Assembly (NCBI RefSeq): GCF_037975245.1 | Contig: NC_092573.1 | Span: forward strand, 1,236,001 to 1,300,000 | Source of the DNA: Apostichopus japonicus | Lineage: Eukaryota; Echinodermata; Holothuroidea; Aspidochirotida; Stichopodidae | Direction of reading: 5' to 3' | DNA: 64,000 nucleotides | Part shown: piece after piece, positions 46,929 through 61,905 of the stretch | Numbering within the stretch: position 1 is the first letter of the stretch | How the letters are laid out: the number at the start of each line of letters is the position of its first letter | Notes under the pieces: model-generated | What the model was told of the DNA's origin: nothing | Seen by the model: the letters and a program-made list of their open reading frames with translations, nothing else | Database searches by the model: none | Position numbers and translations under genes: made by a program

Positions 46929-48084
46929 TGTGAAACAGGATCGCACCACCATTGATGCACCTTGTACCTGAGTTATCAAGAGCAAAGATTGCTACTATTT
47001 CAGCTGAATCATTTAGCAGGTGGGATGGGGAGGGCGAGAGAGAATTAATCAAACAAAAGTGTACAAAATAGTATCATTTTTTTTAACTATTCAAGTTTCA
47101 GTTTACATAACTATGGAGACGGTTATGGAAGTCTTTAACGATTAACCTTTGTTTTATAATCATTACTCATGAATTCATCAGTCAGTGTCAGAATTAAAGT
47201 TAATTATCAGGTAAAACAATTATAGGACACTGTCTTAGATTAACTGTTGGAATATCATTTGGAGTAATTTGTGGCGGGTTTTGTAAAATTGTTGAAAATG
47301 ATTACCCTACATGCACAACTGCTTTGTAGAAAGTTTATAAACCTGACAGATGTTCCCCCATTTTTGCCTCTTCTTTGACTGATGGAAAGCAGATGACCAT
47401 AATTCACTAAATCCAAGGGTAATCATCCAAAAAGTTAAGGTTGTCCAAAAAAATCCTGTCCTTAGCCTTGATAAAGGCCAGTTACTTCTTCTGAGTGCCA
47501 TTAACCTTCTTATAGTTTTCTTTTTTAATTTAAAGAAGATACACAGACTTTCTGAAAATGAATGTAATTATGTTGGTTAAGAGGAGAGGATACGTCAGTC
47601 TGAGTGTACGTGTGAGAAATAACTGGAAGTAACAAAAAAAAACATCACGTCCTTTTGGGCATATCGAAAAAGGTGAATGACTCTATCAGAAACGATGCAA
47701 TACATTAGTTGCGGTACTAAATTATTTGTCAAACTTTTAAGACAACATTTTGAGTTAACATTATAGATGCAAATGTTGTGTACATGATATGTGTACATTG
47801 ATCTGGAAACATCACTGATTATAAGACCTGATCAGATATTTGACAAGTACCAACAGGATCTATAATGACTCCACAAAGGATATAGTTTCAATTAATAAGG
47901 ACTATCAGTTTTGACACATTTGAAACTAGGTCAAAATAATGACCACAAATAGGTCAAATTAGGTGTGTAATGCAGACAGCATAAATACTGATTGACTGAT
48001 CGCCAACCGAAATCAACCAGCATGACCTATTTTTCCATCGTCATGAAGACCCCATGGACTAACAACTGAACGACCCACCCCACA

Positions 48085-48128
48085 CAGTCGGGAAAATGCT
48101 GCACGTATTGTTTAGTTTTTCCCGACTG
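48085..48128. other. 12-bp hairpin CAGTCGGGAAAA...TTTTCCCGACTG
   Basis: Perfect 12-bp inverted repeat with a 20-nt loop in otherwise AT-rich, non-coding sequence. It could be a small structured RNA or a chance palindrome. Confidence 0.65.
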
Positions 48129-49701
48129 AAGCTGATGTGACTTAAAGGGTGTGAAGACTCGCGCAAAAAGAAACGTCTTATGCCAGTAATCTGACCTAGT
48201 TTCGACTGAGGGGTAACAGAAGTGTTAGACACCACCATTGATCCCAGAAAATACGCACACAGCTTGCTACCTTCGGTAATTAGACACTAGTTTACAGTCA
48301 GTACATACAGCTGCGGTCAATACCCACAGCACAGTGTACAAACGATACAGCGATGGACATCTCAGGTCCAGCTAAAGATAACAAGGTATCACGTTTCATT
48401 ACTCTCTGCATTTTGTAGCGACAAGCAGAAAACTTCACTTGCAAGCAACGGAAAGTTAACTTTTTCAGAGCACGGCACGCGGTTTGGGGCGAGTCTTCAA
48501 TGCCTTTAAAACTACTGGCAAATTCTTGATTGGTTGTAGCCTTAAGCATACACACCCTGCCCGACAATCCACAAAAAAATATAGTTAGAATTCAATTTTG
48601 AAAGGGGCAAAAGTAAAACTCCCTCAGATATCTGCCATTAAATGTGAAAAGTGGCAGTTATGTGTCTGAAGGGTAACCAAGGTTACCGCCCAATAACACA
48701 CTTTTGAGAATTGAATACTCAATATGCGGCATGCAAGCCAATTCCGCCTCGTGAATTATGTTAGCTTGCTAAGAAAAAAAAAAATCTGCCAATAATCTTG
48801 CACTTAATTATCAGGTTTGCAGACCTTAATTAAAAACATGTGAAGTATCTAAGCTTGATCTGCGCAGGTTTAATACCAGTTTAAAGTGAGAACTTGATTT
48901 CTGCACGGCTGACTCTTTTCTCCATGCACTGAACCAAAACATTTCTCTGGCCCACATAGAAAATTAATTGAGATATGTTGAGCTATAATATACTCCCATT
49001 TAAAGAGTATTAGACCAAATGACAAGGTATGCTGCTCCCAATTAATATCCCAATAATACAGTAAAAATTCCCCTAACGCAAGAGTTCAGGTTAAAAATAA
49101 CACAGAACACCTCCATAATGGTTTCAGCCCTACAGTACGTCAACCAAGTGTACATATATGGTACCCATTACAATGATTCTCTACTGACCAGAAGTTGTGC
49201 TTAGTGGTCAAGAAATGTAACCCAAACTTAACATCTTTTTTGTTGTCAAATACAATCAAACTTTCCCATCGTCAAAAGATGTTAACTAACTTTACTACAC
49301 AGAATTAAACATTTATAGTCTTGATGAAATACCTAAACCTAGACCACATATACTGTAGTGGTCTCTGCATTCAAAGTATAAATTGGCTTAAACTGAATTC
49401 CATCAGTCACGTTTTTCTCCCGAAGACCTTCAAAAGTGAAGAAATCTGTTTCAGGATGAAATTTTACCATATAATTCACTTACTTGATATAAAACACTTG
49501 GAATGAAAGCTCTATTTGGTTTGTGACTTCATCTGCTGATGTCAAAATTGACTCTTGAGTAAGCAATTTAATGAAACACAGCAAATAAAATGAATAATTT
49601 TGAGTATTAAACCAGCATATATCTATCTTGGGTATGTTGATCTTGTAGCTCAAAATAACCACATATTGACATGACAAACGTTAAATTTAGAAACTTTATT
49701 T

Positions 49702-49780
49702 GTGATGCACTTCTGTGATGCACATCTTATTTGTGATGCACTTCAGTGTGATGCACTTCATCATGTGATGCACTTCATCA
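49702..49780. repeat. Five copies of GTGATGCAC(TTC)
   Basis: Exact GTGATGCAC at 49702, 49715, 49733, 49748 and 49765, with spacing of 13-18 bp. Four of the five are followed by TTC. TGATGCA resembles the half of a C/EBP-ATF composite site; any function is conjecture. Confidence 0.8.
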
Positions 49781-50866
49781 AGTTAATCAGTCCTAGCTGG
49801 ATCATATATATTTATATGTTGTGTCTCTGGGCAAGTTACTTCATCTGAGCTGTCCCTCTTCACCCTGCAGGTGTACTCAAATATGAGAATTACCCAGCTT
49901 GAGGATGAATTAGGCACAAAGATATGCCCTTCCAGTGAGGCACAAAGGCAGCCCTACCATTGGAAGAGGTATTGGATGGTGCTGGTTTAAATAAGTCTTC
50001 ATAATACAAATGAAACTTAATGTATTCATCAATATTTACAAAAAGAAGAGACATACCGAGTAGAAAATTTGGTCCGCTACGTATGACTGTACGATTAACC
50101 AAGATAGGGCTTGGATCATGACAGTGCTACATCGACTTGTAAAAAATACCACTTTTAACTCTAATTCAACGTAAATATGATGCTGCAGGTAAAATCAAAG
50201 CTTTAATTTCGCATGGTATTAAGCAAAATATCACATACATCAGTTCATATAATTTGATTCCTCAACATTTTGTGGAATTGAAAGCATTATATATGATCCA
50301 CTGTATGCAAACTTTGGTGATTTTTAGAAATTTTCACACAAACTGGACAACCAATCATATAACAATTCGCTGATATCTTTCTGAATCTACAGTTCATCAA
50401 TTTGACAAACCGATGCATTTCTTAATCTGCATTCCTATCCTCACCTTATTAACATGCATCACACTGTTCTAATGTGACCAGGGTAGCTGGACTGGTTAAA
50501 TGTTCCTGCCAGATAGTATTAGCTACAATCACATCCCTTCTGTAATTACCTCATTGTGCATGACCTGTCCCAACAGAAGACCTATTAACCTACCATATAT
50601 ATGCCATATATATGCATGCAGCAGCTCTCATGAATCAGATTCAAATATTACTAATATTTCTCACCTACCTGGAAAATATGTTCAACCCTTCAATCTAGCT
50701 CCTTAACAATATGGCAGGCGTTTAGGAATCCAGCCCAAATTATATATTCACATCCATTCAGATCTATACTAACATTTAACAACCATCCTATACCGAATAT
50801 ATTTAGTACAGTAACTTGTATATTAATGAGAAATATAGTCGTGTAATGTACTGTAGTAGGCCTACT
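49781..50866. other. AT-rich sequence, nothing recognised
   Basis: No exon or repeat structure could be supported in this interval. Confidence 0.5.
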
Positions 50867-50881
50867 GGTGAAGACGGTGAC

Positions 50882-50929
50882 ATCCCTATGTTCCGACGTC
50901 TCTATGTTCCGACGTCTCTATGTTCCGAC
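50882..50929. repeat. Left terminal 16-bp tandem array (3 units)
   Basis: Units of GTCTCTATGTTCCGAC, the outermost being ATCCCTATGTTCCGAC. Junctions form GACGTC palindromes. Confidence 0.85.
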
Positions 50930-51423
50930 AAATTGTTTGGACTCTAATTTTTTTTGACCAAAATTTTTTCGGACCCATTTTTTTATTGGAGACTCAATCT
51001 TTTTGGTCCCGCATATTTCGGACCAAATTGTTTTGGGGGACTTAATTTTTGGGACCCAAATTTTTTGGGACCCAATTTTTTTTGGGGGGCACTCAATTTT
51101 TTTGGACCAACATTTTTTCTGACCTACCTTTTTGGGGGACACAATTTTTTGGACGCACCAATTTTTTTTTCAGGAAAAAAGGGCCCAAAGTTTGTTTATG
51201 ACCCAAATAGTGCTTGTGACCGAAAATTGCTTGTGACCCGAAATTTAATTGTTTGTAAATTTTTTGGGACCAAAATCAGTTTGGTAAAAAAAAATTTGGT
51301 ACGAAAACATGATGGTGTCAAAAATTTTGGTCCAAAAAAAATTTGGTCATAAAAATATAATTGGTCTAAAATAATTTTGGTCCGAAAAAATTTGGGTAAA
51401 AAAAATTAGAGTCCAAAAAAATT

Positions 51424-51487
51424 GTCGGAACATAGAGACGTCGGAACATAGAGACGTCGGAACATAGAGACGTCGGAACATAGAGAT
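51424..51487. repeat. Right terminal 16-bp tandem array (4 units)
   Basis: Four GTCGGAACATAGAGAC/T units, the reverse complement of the left array, with one unit more than the left end. Confidence 0.85.
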
Positions 51488-51681
51488 GTAACCGGTGAAG
51501 ACAAATTAGGTTTAATAAACAGTGTGTAGGATACTTCTGTGCCATCAATATATAACACATGTACATTATATACATCTAACCTGCATTTTAACACATGTAC
51601 ATACAATTATATGCTACAGAAGCTGGGGTGCACTGTGTCAGACATATACCAGCATCTTGTTGCATGACAAGACTATGAATC

Positions 51682-52047
51682 CAAGGGCGTAGGAACCGGG
51701 GGGGGCTGGGGGGGCGCCAGCCCCCCAGTGAAAAATGTGGAGGGGCGGAAGTATCATTCCGCCCCCCCGGTTCGCAAGTCAGAAAACCCCTTTTTCATTT
51801 CCAAATGAGAAAAAAATCTCATTTGGAGCACCAAATTGCATCTAAGGCCAGGTGAAAATACAAAATTAAGTTTTCAAAATGGAGTGGGTGTTGAAGTGTG
51901 CTATATTGCACCAAATTGCATCTGAGGCCACCTGGAAATGCAAAAAATTCCAAAGGGGAGGGGGACACCCCCTCCCCTTAGACCCCTCCCCCAGGCCGGC
52001 CATCAGTCTTCAGCCCCCCCACTCAAAAGTACCTTCCTACGCCACTG
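51682..52047. mobile_element. Decayed G-rich inverted-repeat element (hAT-like)
   Basis: The left end CAAGGGCGTAGGAACCGGGG and the right end (reverse complement CAGTGGCGTAGGAAGGTACT) share CA(A/G)(G/T)GGCGTAGGAA. Inside are G-rich and C-rich blocks and an internal direct repeat of CACCAAATTGCATCT(A/G)AGGCCA(C)GGTG. The flanks do not give a clean 8-bp duplication, so the insertion is old or one boundary is off. Confidence 0.6.
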
Positions 52048-53318
52048 ATAGTATCAGATCAATATATCTGTATATCATATGAAATATGATCATTAATTTG
52101 CGATGACGATGCCGTGATTATGAGGAGATGTACACTTAGGCTATTTTGTCATTCCTTTGGTTCACCTTGAATTTGGCAATATTTTAACTGCAGCCATTTA
52201 AATAATAAATAATTAACCTTTAAACTGCTACACAGGATGTGCACACTAAATAATTATCTATGTTCACCATATCTATTGTCTGCATCCAAACTGAGACAAG
52301 CGTTTCATATGGAGGAACCCTCTTCCTTTTACCATAAACATTAATCAAACATAAAATGATTCTTATTTCAATTTAAAAAAATTATTGACAATTATTTCTG
52401 CTGAGTAAGATTTCATTTCCATTTATTTTTCTCGCTGTGGAAATGCAGATGATGTTACTTGAAAGCATTCTTACGTCAGCAATCTAATTGGTGCAAATGG
52501 AAAATGGTGGAAAATCTACCATAAAAGGTAAACATGCTCAAAACTTTGTGATGAAAAAAGAAAAGAAAAAAAAAACTTTCACTGTACTCCTACTTATACG
52601 TTTCCATGGATTTTTAAAGACAATATTTATGCTTATACTACTTCACCAATAATTTTTTAGACACTTTTCTCATCAAACCTACCGATTCTCCCCTCACATT
52701 AAGATTGCAATATTCGTTAATATCGAATAAACCTTAATTAACAGGTAATTCAGGATTCCATTCAATTCTGAAATTCCAACGCCCACATACACATTTGAAA
52801 AATAGTTTACATGCAATTGCCATCAAATAATAAATTTTCTTCATTTATGTGAAATTTGAGTACTGAAGCTGATTAACTACATGGCTTTGAGTATTTTGTT
52901 ATGCTATGTGGAATGCCATTAAAGAGTTGATAACAGATCATTTTTCAACAAAATAAAATCAATATCACTAATTGCAGCTTTTACCAAGTCAAATTTCACA
53001 AAAGAGGGTATAAATTACTATATGAATTTTGTCTTCCCTTCATCATAATCATCCCACCCCTTTCAGTTTCCTTCCTTTGTAAATCTACCTCCTAAAATTT
53101 CTGGTTATTTTATTAACTTATTAATATAATAACTAAAGTGCACTTAGTTGAACGACGACTAACACCTCCAGTCCGACTACTTGTGTGTTGTAATGTATGG
53201 GATGAACCCTGACCCATGAGAAAACCAGGACAGTGGGCATACCTTAGAATATAACATGACTTGTCAGAATTTTTGAAATGATACCTCCCTCCTTTTTTTT
53301 TTCTCTTTCTAATTGCAG
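52048..53318. other. AT-rich sequence leading to a strong acceptor
   Basis: No exon recognised. The block ends with a textbook branch-site/pyrimidine-tract/AG series (CCTCCTTTTTTTTTTCTCTT then TCTAATTGCAG) that opens the exon at 53319. Confidence 0.5.
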
Positions 53319-53475
53319 GTCCAAGACAACAAATGGCAGAGGGAAGATATCGGAAGAACCTGACGCTGCAAGAAGATGTACTTTAAGGAATCCAAGAACC
53401 GTACCCCCAGCTATGATCAGTGACAAACCAAATACTTTCATAGGTCACAAGAAAACCGAGTCCGTTGACGACTAA
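53319..53475 (+). CDS. Terminal coding exon of unknown protein
   Basis: A very strong acceptor (T-run, CTAAT branch-like sequence, TTGCAG|) is followed by a phase-2 entry and 51 codons to TAA at 53473-53475. The product is hydrophilic and basic: SKTTNGRGKISEEPDAARRC, then LRNPRTVPPAMISDKPN and an acidic end KKTESVDD. Codon composition is clearly less AT-rich than the surroundings. AATAAA at 54124-54129 could serve as the poly(A) signal, giving a 3' UTR of about 650 bp. The entry phase is compatible with the candidate first exon at 16281-16375, but I have no direct link. No domain or family recognised; it looks like an unstructured C-terminal tail. Confidence 0.58.
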
Positions 53476-54123
53476 AATCAACTGCTGCATTGAGTCCTGG
53501 CAGCTGAGACAAATTTCTTCTGTCAAAGCCTGAACTAGTTAATATGAGAGGAACTGTACCAGCTCATTTAGCTTAAAGTTGTATTTTTTTGTTGCATTTG
53601 GTAAAATCTGCTATCAAAGGAAACGGAAGGGAAAGGTATCTAAAAAGTGCTCTCTGTTTAATACTGTAGGTCGTACCAAAGTCGTACAAGATACAATGTA
53701 ATCAAGCAAAAACTTCATAAGTTTACAAAGCCCCCTTCTCCCCCTCCCCGCCCCAGGTTGTGTTAGTTAGATTGAGGGGTATCTGATTTATGTGTTAGTA
53801 TTACATATATATGGGTCGATCGGAATGCTGCAGTTACATCTATCAATGTAAAATGATGCTTAAATTATTAAATGTGTTGATTATTAACGACAAACTTATA
53901 CACATTATCGCATAATATTATCTTTCATAATAACAAGAACAAACATCAATAACGTAACATTAATCATTGTCAATATATCTCTTCTATGTAATACATATAT
54001 ATTGTAACAATATGTCATTGTGTCTATAAAGTATCATTACATGTTTTCTTTAATTAAGCTTTCACAATATTTTGCTGTGAACAATAATTTAAACATAACA
54101 ACTGTTATTATTTAAGCTAAAAC

Positions 54124-54129
54124 AATAAA
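54124..54129 (+). terminator. Possible polyadenylation signal AATAAA
   Basis: First canonical hexamer I noticed downstream of the stop at 53475 on the plus strand. Use is inferred. Confidence 0.25.
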
Positions 54130-57261
<3,132 letters not shown>

Positions 57262-57543
57262 TTAAAGCAGCATTTTGCGTCCTTTTCTATGATTTTTCTC
57301 AACCTCACTGACTCCACTATGCCATAACGACATATATAACTAGCTTATCTATTTATATTTTACTTCAAATGGTGGCATAAAAGTCGAAAAAAGTGCAACT
57401 TTCAACTTTGTTGTTCTCCAAGATATTTTCCGTTGGGAACCCGATAAACCTCGCCCATAATATGAATATTTAAACACTACGAACGCCATTGACAGATACG
57501 TAATATAACACCACGCTTGATTTGTGTACAGTCTATATGGCAG

Positions 57544-57580
57544 TTGTACCAGGGAGTTGCATAACAACTCCTTGGTTGTA
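57544..57580. other. Imperfect hairpin in the TTAA element
   Basis: GTACCAGGGAGTTG ... CAACTCCTTGG..GTAC forms a stem of about 13 bp around a short CATAA loop, followed by a second small stem (TTGGTTGTACCAA). Confidence 0.55.
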
Positions 57581-57638
57581 CCAAGGCAAAGTCTTGAATC
57601 TATTTGTAGCAACGGCTCATAACTAAACCTGCATCTCT

Positions 57639-58078
57639 GATTGGTTGAATTCAAACTAGTGGGTTTGGGAACTGAATGCGATTAATTTTGTATGTGGAAT
57701 ACTCGCCAATTAACGTTTTTGGCAGGGAAAAACTTGGCTAATATCTTAATTTGCTGTTTTGTGATTTGATGCATGTAAAAAACTCGATGGACATGTCAAA
57801 AAAGTAGAAAACGGCGATCAAACGCAAAATGCTCATGAATAAACATACTATTCACTGATTGGTGGAATTCAAACTAGTGGATTTGGAGGTATGAAAACTT
57901 TGTCGAGGAGACTTTTACTCGTTATCGACATAAATCGTTAATTACTCGCTAATTAACGCTCTTGGCAGGGTGAAACTTGGATGGTATCTTAGTTTGCTGT
58001 TTTATGATTGATACATCTAAAAAAATCGATGCACATGTTAAAAAGGTGGAAAAAAGCGACCCAACGCAAAATGCTGCT
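57639..58078. repeat. Two 218-bp-period direct repeats inside the TTAA element
   Basis: GATTGGT(T/G)GAATTCAAACTAGTGG begins at 57639 and 57857, and each copy ends with AACGCAAAATGCT. Shared inner blocks include AACG(T/C)T(T/C)TTGGCAGGG and TTTGCTGTTTT(G)TGATT. Confidence 0.75.
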
Positions 58079-58082
58079 TTAA

Positions 58083-58416
58083 TAACTAGATGATTTTTAA
58101 CTCCAGACAGACACAGTTGTTCAAAGCAGCATAGTTTTGTGTGGGCTACTTCTCAGAAAGGAACTCAGTGGGTAGTATTATGTACAATTATAAAGTACAT
58201 GTGTTCTACAAATCCTATGTTTCCTCATCAACATTACTTTCTATTAATTGGAATATTCTCTATATAACTGTATACATTAAAAAAAAATTAAAAAAATATA
58301 TATATATATCAAAAAGATTCAGTTTTGGAGAAATCCACCATTCTCTTTGAAAATCTATTTTGACAACTGACATACTGTACCTTTAACTCAGCTCTGATAG
58401 ATATGTGTATATATAC

Positions 58417-58448
<32 letters not shown>

Positions 58449-61009
58449 TTATATCTATAACACTAAAAACAAATCCTATATGTTTCCATACTTTCCAGAT
58501 TCATAAACAACAATCTCAATCATCCAAATCATCCACTGAAGATGGCCACTTGTGCATACTTGGCATATATTATTGTTGAAATATCTACACAGATGGTAAT
58601 TATAAAACAGAATAAAACTGACCTTGGAGCAAATGTCCATGTATGAATTATATCCTCTCTATTATTATCCGCTCATGATTGGAGGATTTGAAATATTCAG
58701 GGATTGAGTTATCCTCTCCACTGATGACTTACTTTGTGAATGACTACATTTAGAAGAGAAAATTTTAATATCCTACTTCATAATACGCTGATGACCTTGA
58801 TGCATGAAACAATGACTTAACGTATCACCACGCTGTTAAAAATATTCTCCTCACTCATTTTGGGATAATTCCAACAAAAATAGATGAAAGTAACTTTCTA
58901 GTGTAAGAAGCAATCTTGCATGATACATGAGTCACCGATTGGAAGACTAATTACACAGGAGGGATGGGGAGGTGGAGGGTGGGAATGGAGGAAAGAAGGT
59001 AGATTAATTTCTGGTAAACTTTACCAAGTGTATACCCTAATTATGTATACCCTATGGTTATAATGCACATATATCTTGGAAAATCAATTTTGCAACTTAA
59101 TTATGTATTGAAGGTAAAAATAAATCCAATTTAACATATAAACATCTCATAGCGAACTTCTTCTTCATCAACCTCTTATTTCATTTACATCCTACCCCAT
59201 AACATATTCTGGTTGTAATATTTTTGAAGAAAAAAAGGAGCATTGGTTATAATTTAAATCACGCACAAGCATCGACAAATTAATGCATCTATGCGCTCTT
59301 TACACATCCATCTCTCAAAACTCTTCCTCTTAAGTGTCCGTAGAGTGTTGTTCTACAGGCCCCCTCTAGTACATGTATAGCAGGACACAGTAAAATGTCA
59401 CTTCTGTCAGCCAAAGCATTAAAGAAAGAAAAAAACTAGCTGAATCAATATATCAGAGAGAATCATTTCAAAGTTCATGGACCTAAAGACTCAAATACAA
59501 AAACAAGTCCTTTTTTTGTGGTGATAATAAAACTTGTCTCAAGCAATTTTGTGACAATATCATCTGTTATCTATTTTCATGACAAGTGCGGCTCTTGTTT
59601 TACTTTTCCTTTTAGATCTGTGAGGTTCGGAGGAGGATGCCACTTGGAGACATGAGTTGAAAGGGTTACAGGTTGGATTATTGGATACTCAAAGGAACAT
59701 TTTTATTGATTCAAACTTTATTAACCATTATCACAACAGAGAAAGTGTTGTTGTTTTTTTCTTCCAAAAAGCTAAATCTTTTCATGGCCAATTCATAATT
59801 TCTACTTTTGGGTAGATTTCTCTACTTTGGAGCTCAGATCAGAATCAAACAAGATACATGATGACATCAGAACACTGAGAATAGAGCTTGCTCTATAGAG
59901 CAAATCGCACATCCAGAAGAATTTGCATATCATGAATATTGATGATCTAAATATCTAAATATGAAATTGATTTTGAAATAGAGGTACCAAGGAAGTGTTT
60001 AATTGGTTCTTTATTTCTTATATTCAATATTGCCCTCTGAATGAAATATTAACAATTTCCGGTTCATGAACCCTCCTATGCAGTCCCCTAAAGTCATTTT
60101 AAACCTAACCATAGCTATTAAAAACCTCTTGTGAAAGTAGTGAATAATTTTCATTGCTTTGAAACAAAACCTAACTATATTATAATTGGGGACTTAACAG
60201 GAGAGACGTCAGGAGAGTGTAACCTCCAGATATATTTTAAAACATCAAATGAAAGTTTGAATTTGTAAATAATGAATAATTCTAGCTTTTCAGGAAATGT
60301 GTTGGGGAGAAGTTAATGTGACTTACTTCACTTCTAGTTTTCAAAGAAGAGAAAAGAAGTGGGGGGGGGGGTGAAAGTTCCCTGCATCACTTTAAATGGA
60401 ATGCTGTGAATCACTTTCGTCTGGCCTCAATATTCCGGTGCCCCACAGTCTGTCTGTGCTCGTTAAAGGTTCTCATCCACATCAATGGATTAACGTTCGG
60501 TTTTATAGGTTATTTGGCCGTTGGGTAGAACAGATGATCAAGAAAACAAAAATACATCCAGTTTTGCAATTGCAGAACACCTGAAGCATGACACAGTAGC
60601 AAATAGGCATAAATGTCAGTACATTTACTCGAACTGTGAAGTGTTTTGACAATTACTGTGTTGACATTATTGAGCCAATGGAGCTGAGCAGGTATTAGGT
60701 ACCAGAGAGACTAAAAAAGGCATCTTTTAAAAATTATTGGTGTTTAAAATATTGTGAGTTTGTGGAACTTTGAATTAACATAAATGTACATAGTTTATGT
60801 TAAGGAAGAGTATCACAGTGTTGTTGTACAAATACAGGACAATTTCAGGAAAATGAGAGTGTACCTGAAAAACGTGATCTATTTTAATACTCAAGTTCAT
60901 TGAAATTACATCAGTAATAAACAATTAAGTCATATTAAAGTCACAGGATTGGAAATTAAATAGTAAATCATTACATTAAGTTTTGTGGGACACAAAACTT
61001 CCTTACCTG
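58083..61009. other. AT-rich block, no supported gene
   Basis: Contains TA-rich tracts near 58295-58306 and 58411-58450. A pyrimidine-rich acceptor-like site near 59600-59615 is followed by only a 14-codon frame. A G run lies at 60361-60371. Nothing can be called. Confidence 0.45.
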
Positions 61010-61135
61010 ACTGAAACCGTTACACACACTAACAGGTTACATTCGACATGGTTGTAACCACATTGACCTCTTAGAACTATTTGGAAGTAACCATTTAAAT
61101 TTGAATATTAAATAGCTTGGTCAGAGTCATGCAAG

Positions 61136-61387
61136 TTAGTTACAACCTAATGCAAGATGTGGCTTTAACATTTGTGGCTTAGAGCTGACATCATAAGCAA
61201 ATTTTCCTTTATGAAAACTTTTCCACTCAGGCTTCAACAAATTTGACTCATTCTTTGGTTTCCCAGAAAGATGGCTTGCACTCATTCGTTGTGACTTTGT
61301 TGGAATTGACGATGGCCTATCAATGCATGGATTAATTATTTTACGTTTCGTGGGTTGAATGTGGTCCAAGTTAAACTTCACCTTCAT
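61136..61387 (-). CDS. Uncharacterised open frame, uncertain
   Basis: An 83-codon minus-strand frame, rich in K, S and P and without hydrophobic runs (segments such as KPEWKSFHKGKFAYDVSS), sits directly beside the 72-bp minisatellite. No splice acceptor or promoter is evident. Just downstream on the same strand another open segment (about 61012-61115) ends at a consensus donor TCAG|GTAAGG. The composition is protein-like, but frames of this length occur by chance elsewhere in the window, so this is only a possibility. Confidence 0.17.
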   Translation of the reverse strand: MKVKFNLDHIQPTKRKIINPCIDRPSSIPTKSQRMSASHLSGKPKNESNLLKPEWKSFHKGKFAYDVSSKPQMLKPHLALGCN

Positions 61388-61416
61388 GTATACTCCAGCA
61401 GAATCTCAGTTCCTGT

Positions 61417-61905
61417 TTCTTCACAGTATGATCTTTACAGCACAGCACCATCAGTGCACCACTTCAACCAGTCCTGACACTATATTCTTCACAGTATGAT
61501 CTTGATTTACAGCACAGCACCAACAGTGCACCACTTTGACCAGTCCTGACACTATATTCTTCACAGTATGGTCTTAATTTACAGCACAGCACCACCAGTG
61601 CACCCTTCAACCAGTCCTGACACTATACTCTTCATAGCATATTCTTAATTTACAGCACAGCACCAACAGTGCACCACTTTAAGCAGTCCTGACAATGTAT
61701 TCTTCACAGTACCATCTTAATTTACAGCACAGCACCATCAGTGCACCACTTCAACCAGTCCTGACACTATACTCTTCATAGCATATTCTTAATTTACAGC
61801 ACAGCACCAACAGTGCACCACTTTAAGCAGTTCTGACAATGTATTCTTCACAGTACCATCTTAATTTACAGCACAGCACCAACAATACACCTCTTTAACC
61901 AGGAG
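61417..61905. repeat. 72-bp minisatellite, seven copies
   Basis: Units start at 61417, 61485, 61557, 61628, 61700, 61772 and 61844 (68, 72, 71, 72, 72 and 72 bp, last copy partial). The consensus contains TTCTTCACAGTA, TTAATTTACAGCACAGCACC, AGTGCACCACTT and CAGTCCTGACACTATA. Copies 4 and 6 are identical except for one base, and copies 5 and 7 share their first 43 bases, giving a 144-bp higher-order unit at the right. Confidence 0.95.

Larger units (their letters stand above)
45312..49701. other. AT-rich sequence, no supported gene
   Basis: Contains the ATT/ATC trinucleotide tract and the 12-bp hairpin listed separately. The 89-codon minus-strand frame at 48298-48567 has varied composition but no motif or splice context I can use. 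Confidence 0.4.
50876..51493. mobile_element. Foldback-type DNA transposon with 9-bp duplication
   Basis: The left end GGTGACATCCCTATGTTCCG and the right end (reverse complement GGTTACATCTCTATGTTCCG) are inverted repeats, flanked by identical 9-bp GGTGAAGAC (50867-50875 and 51494-51502). Each end carries tandem 16-mers GTCTCTATGTTCCGAC: three at left (50882-50929, first degenerate) and four at right (51424-51487, complementary). The interior is a long run of ATTTTTTTGGACC-like units in the left half and the complementary GGTCCAAAAAAAT-like units in the right half, so nearly all of the 618 bp can fold on itself. A 9-bp duplication with GG termini fits Mutator-like or Merlin-like elements; which one is undecided. 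No transposase is encoded. Confidence 0.85.
57266..58078. mobile_element. TTAA-flanked non-autonomous DNA transposon
   Basis: Both ends abut TTAA (57262-57265 and 58079-58082). The left end AGCAGCATTTTGCGTCC and the right end (reverse complement AGCAGCATTTTGCGTTGGG) form a 15-bp perfect terminal inverted repeat with weaker extension to about 40 bp. Duplication of TTAA is characteristic of piggyBac and Kolobok elements; termini starting AG fit Kolobok better than piggyBac (CCY). No transposase is encoded (813 bp). The right half contains a 218-bp direct duplication that repeats the inner terminal sequence ACGCAAAATGCT. A 101-codon minus-strand frame (57349-57654) inside has no recognisable motif. 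Confidence 0.82.

Noticed and set aside
49500-49562. Minus-strand exon-like segment ending ATCAA|GTAAGTG with beta-strand-like pattern
   Set aside because: Strong donor but a poor acceptor, and only about 20 codons. It cannot be linked to the receptor.
50954-51352. 132-codon frame rich in FGP, NFF and LGP inside the foldback element
   Set aside because: It is produced by the ATTTTTTTGGACC-like repeats, which stay open in several frames on both strands. There is no independent sign of coding.
59600-59660. Acceptor TTTTCCTTTTAG with 14-codon terminal frame
   Set aside because: Too short to distinguish from a chance pyrimidine tract.
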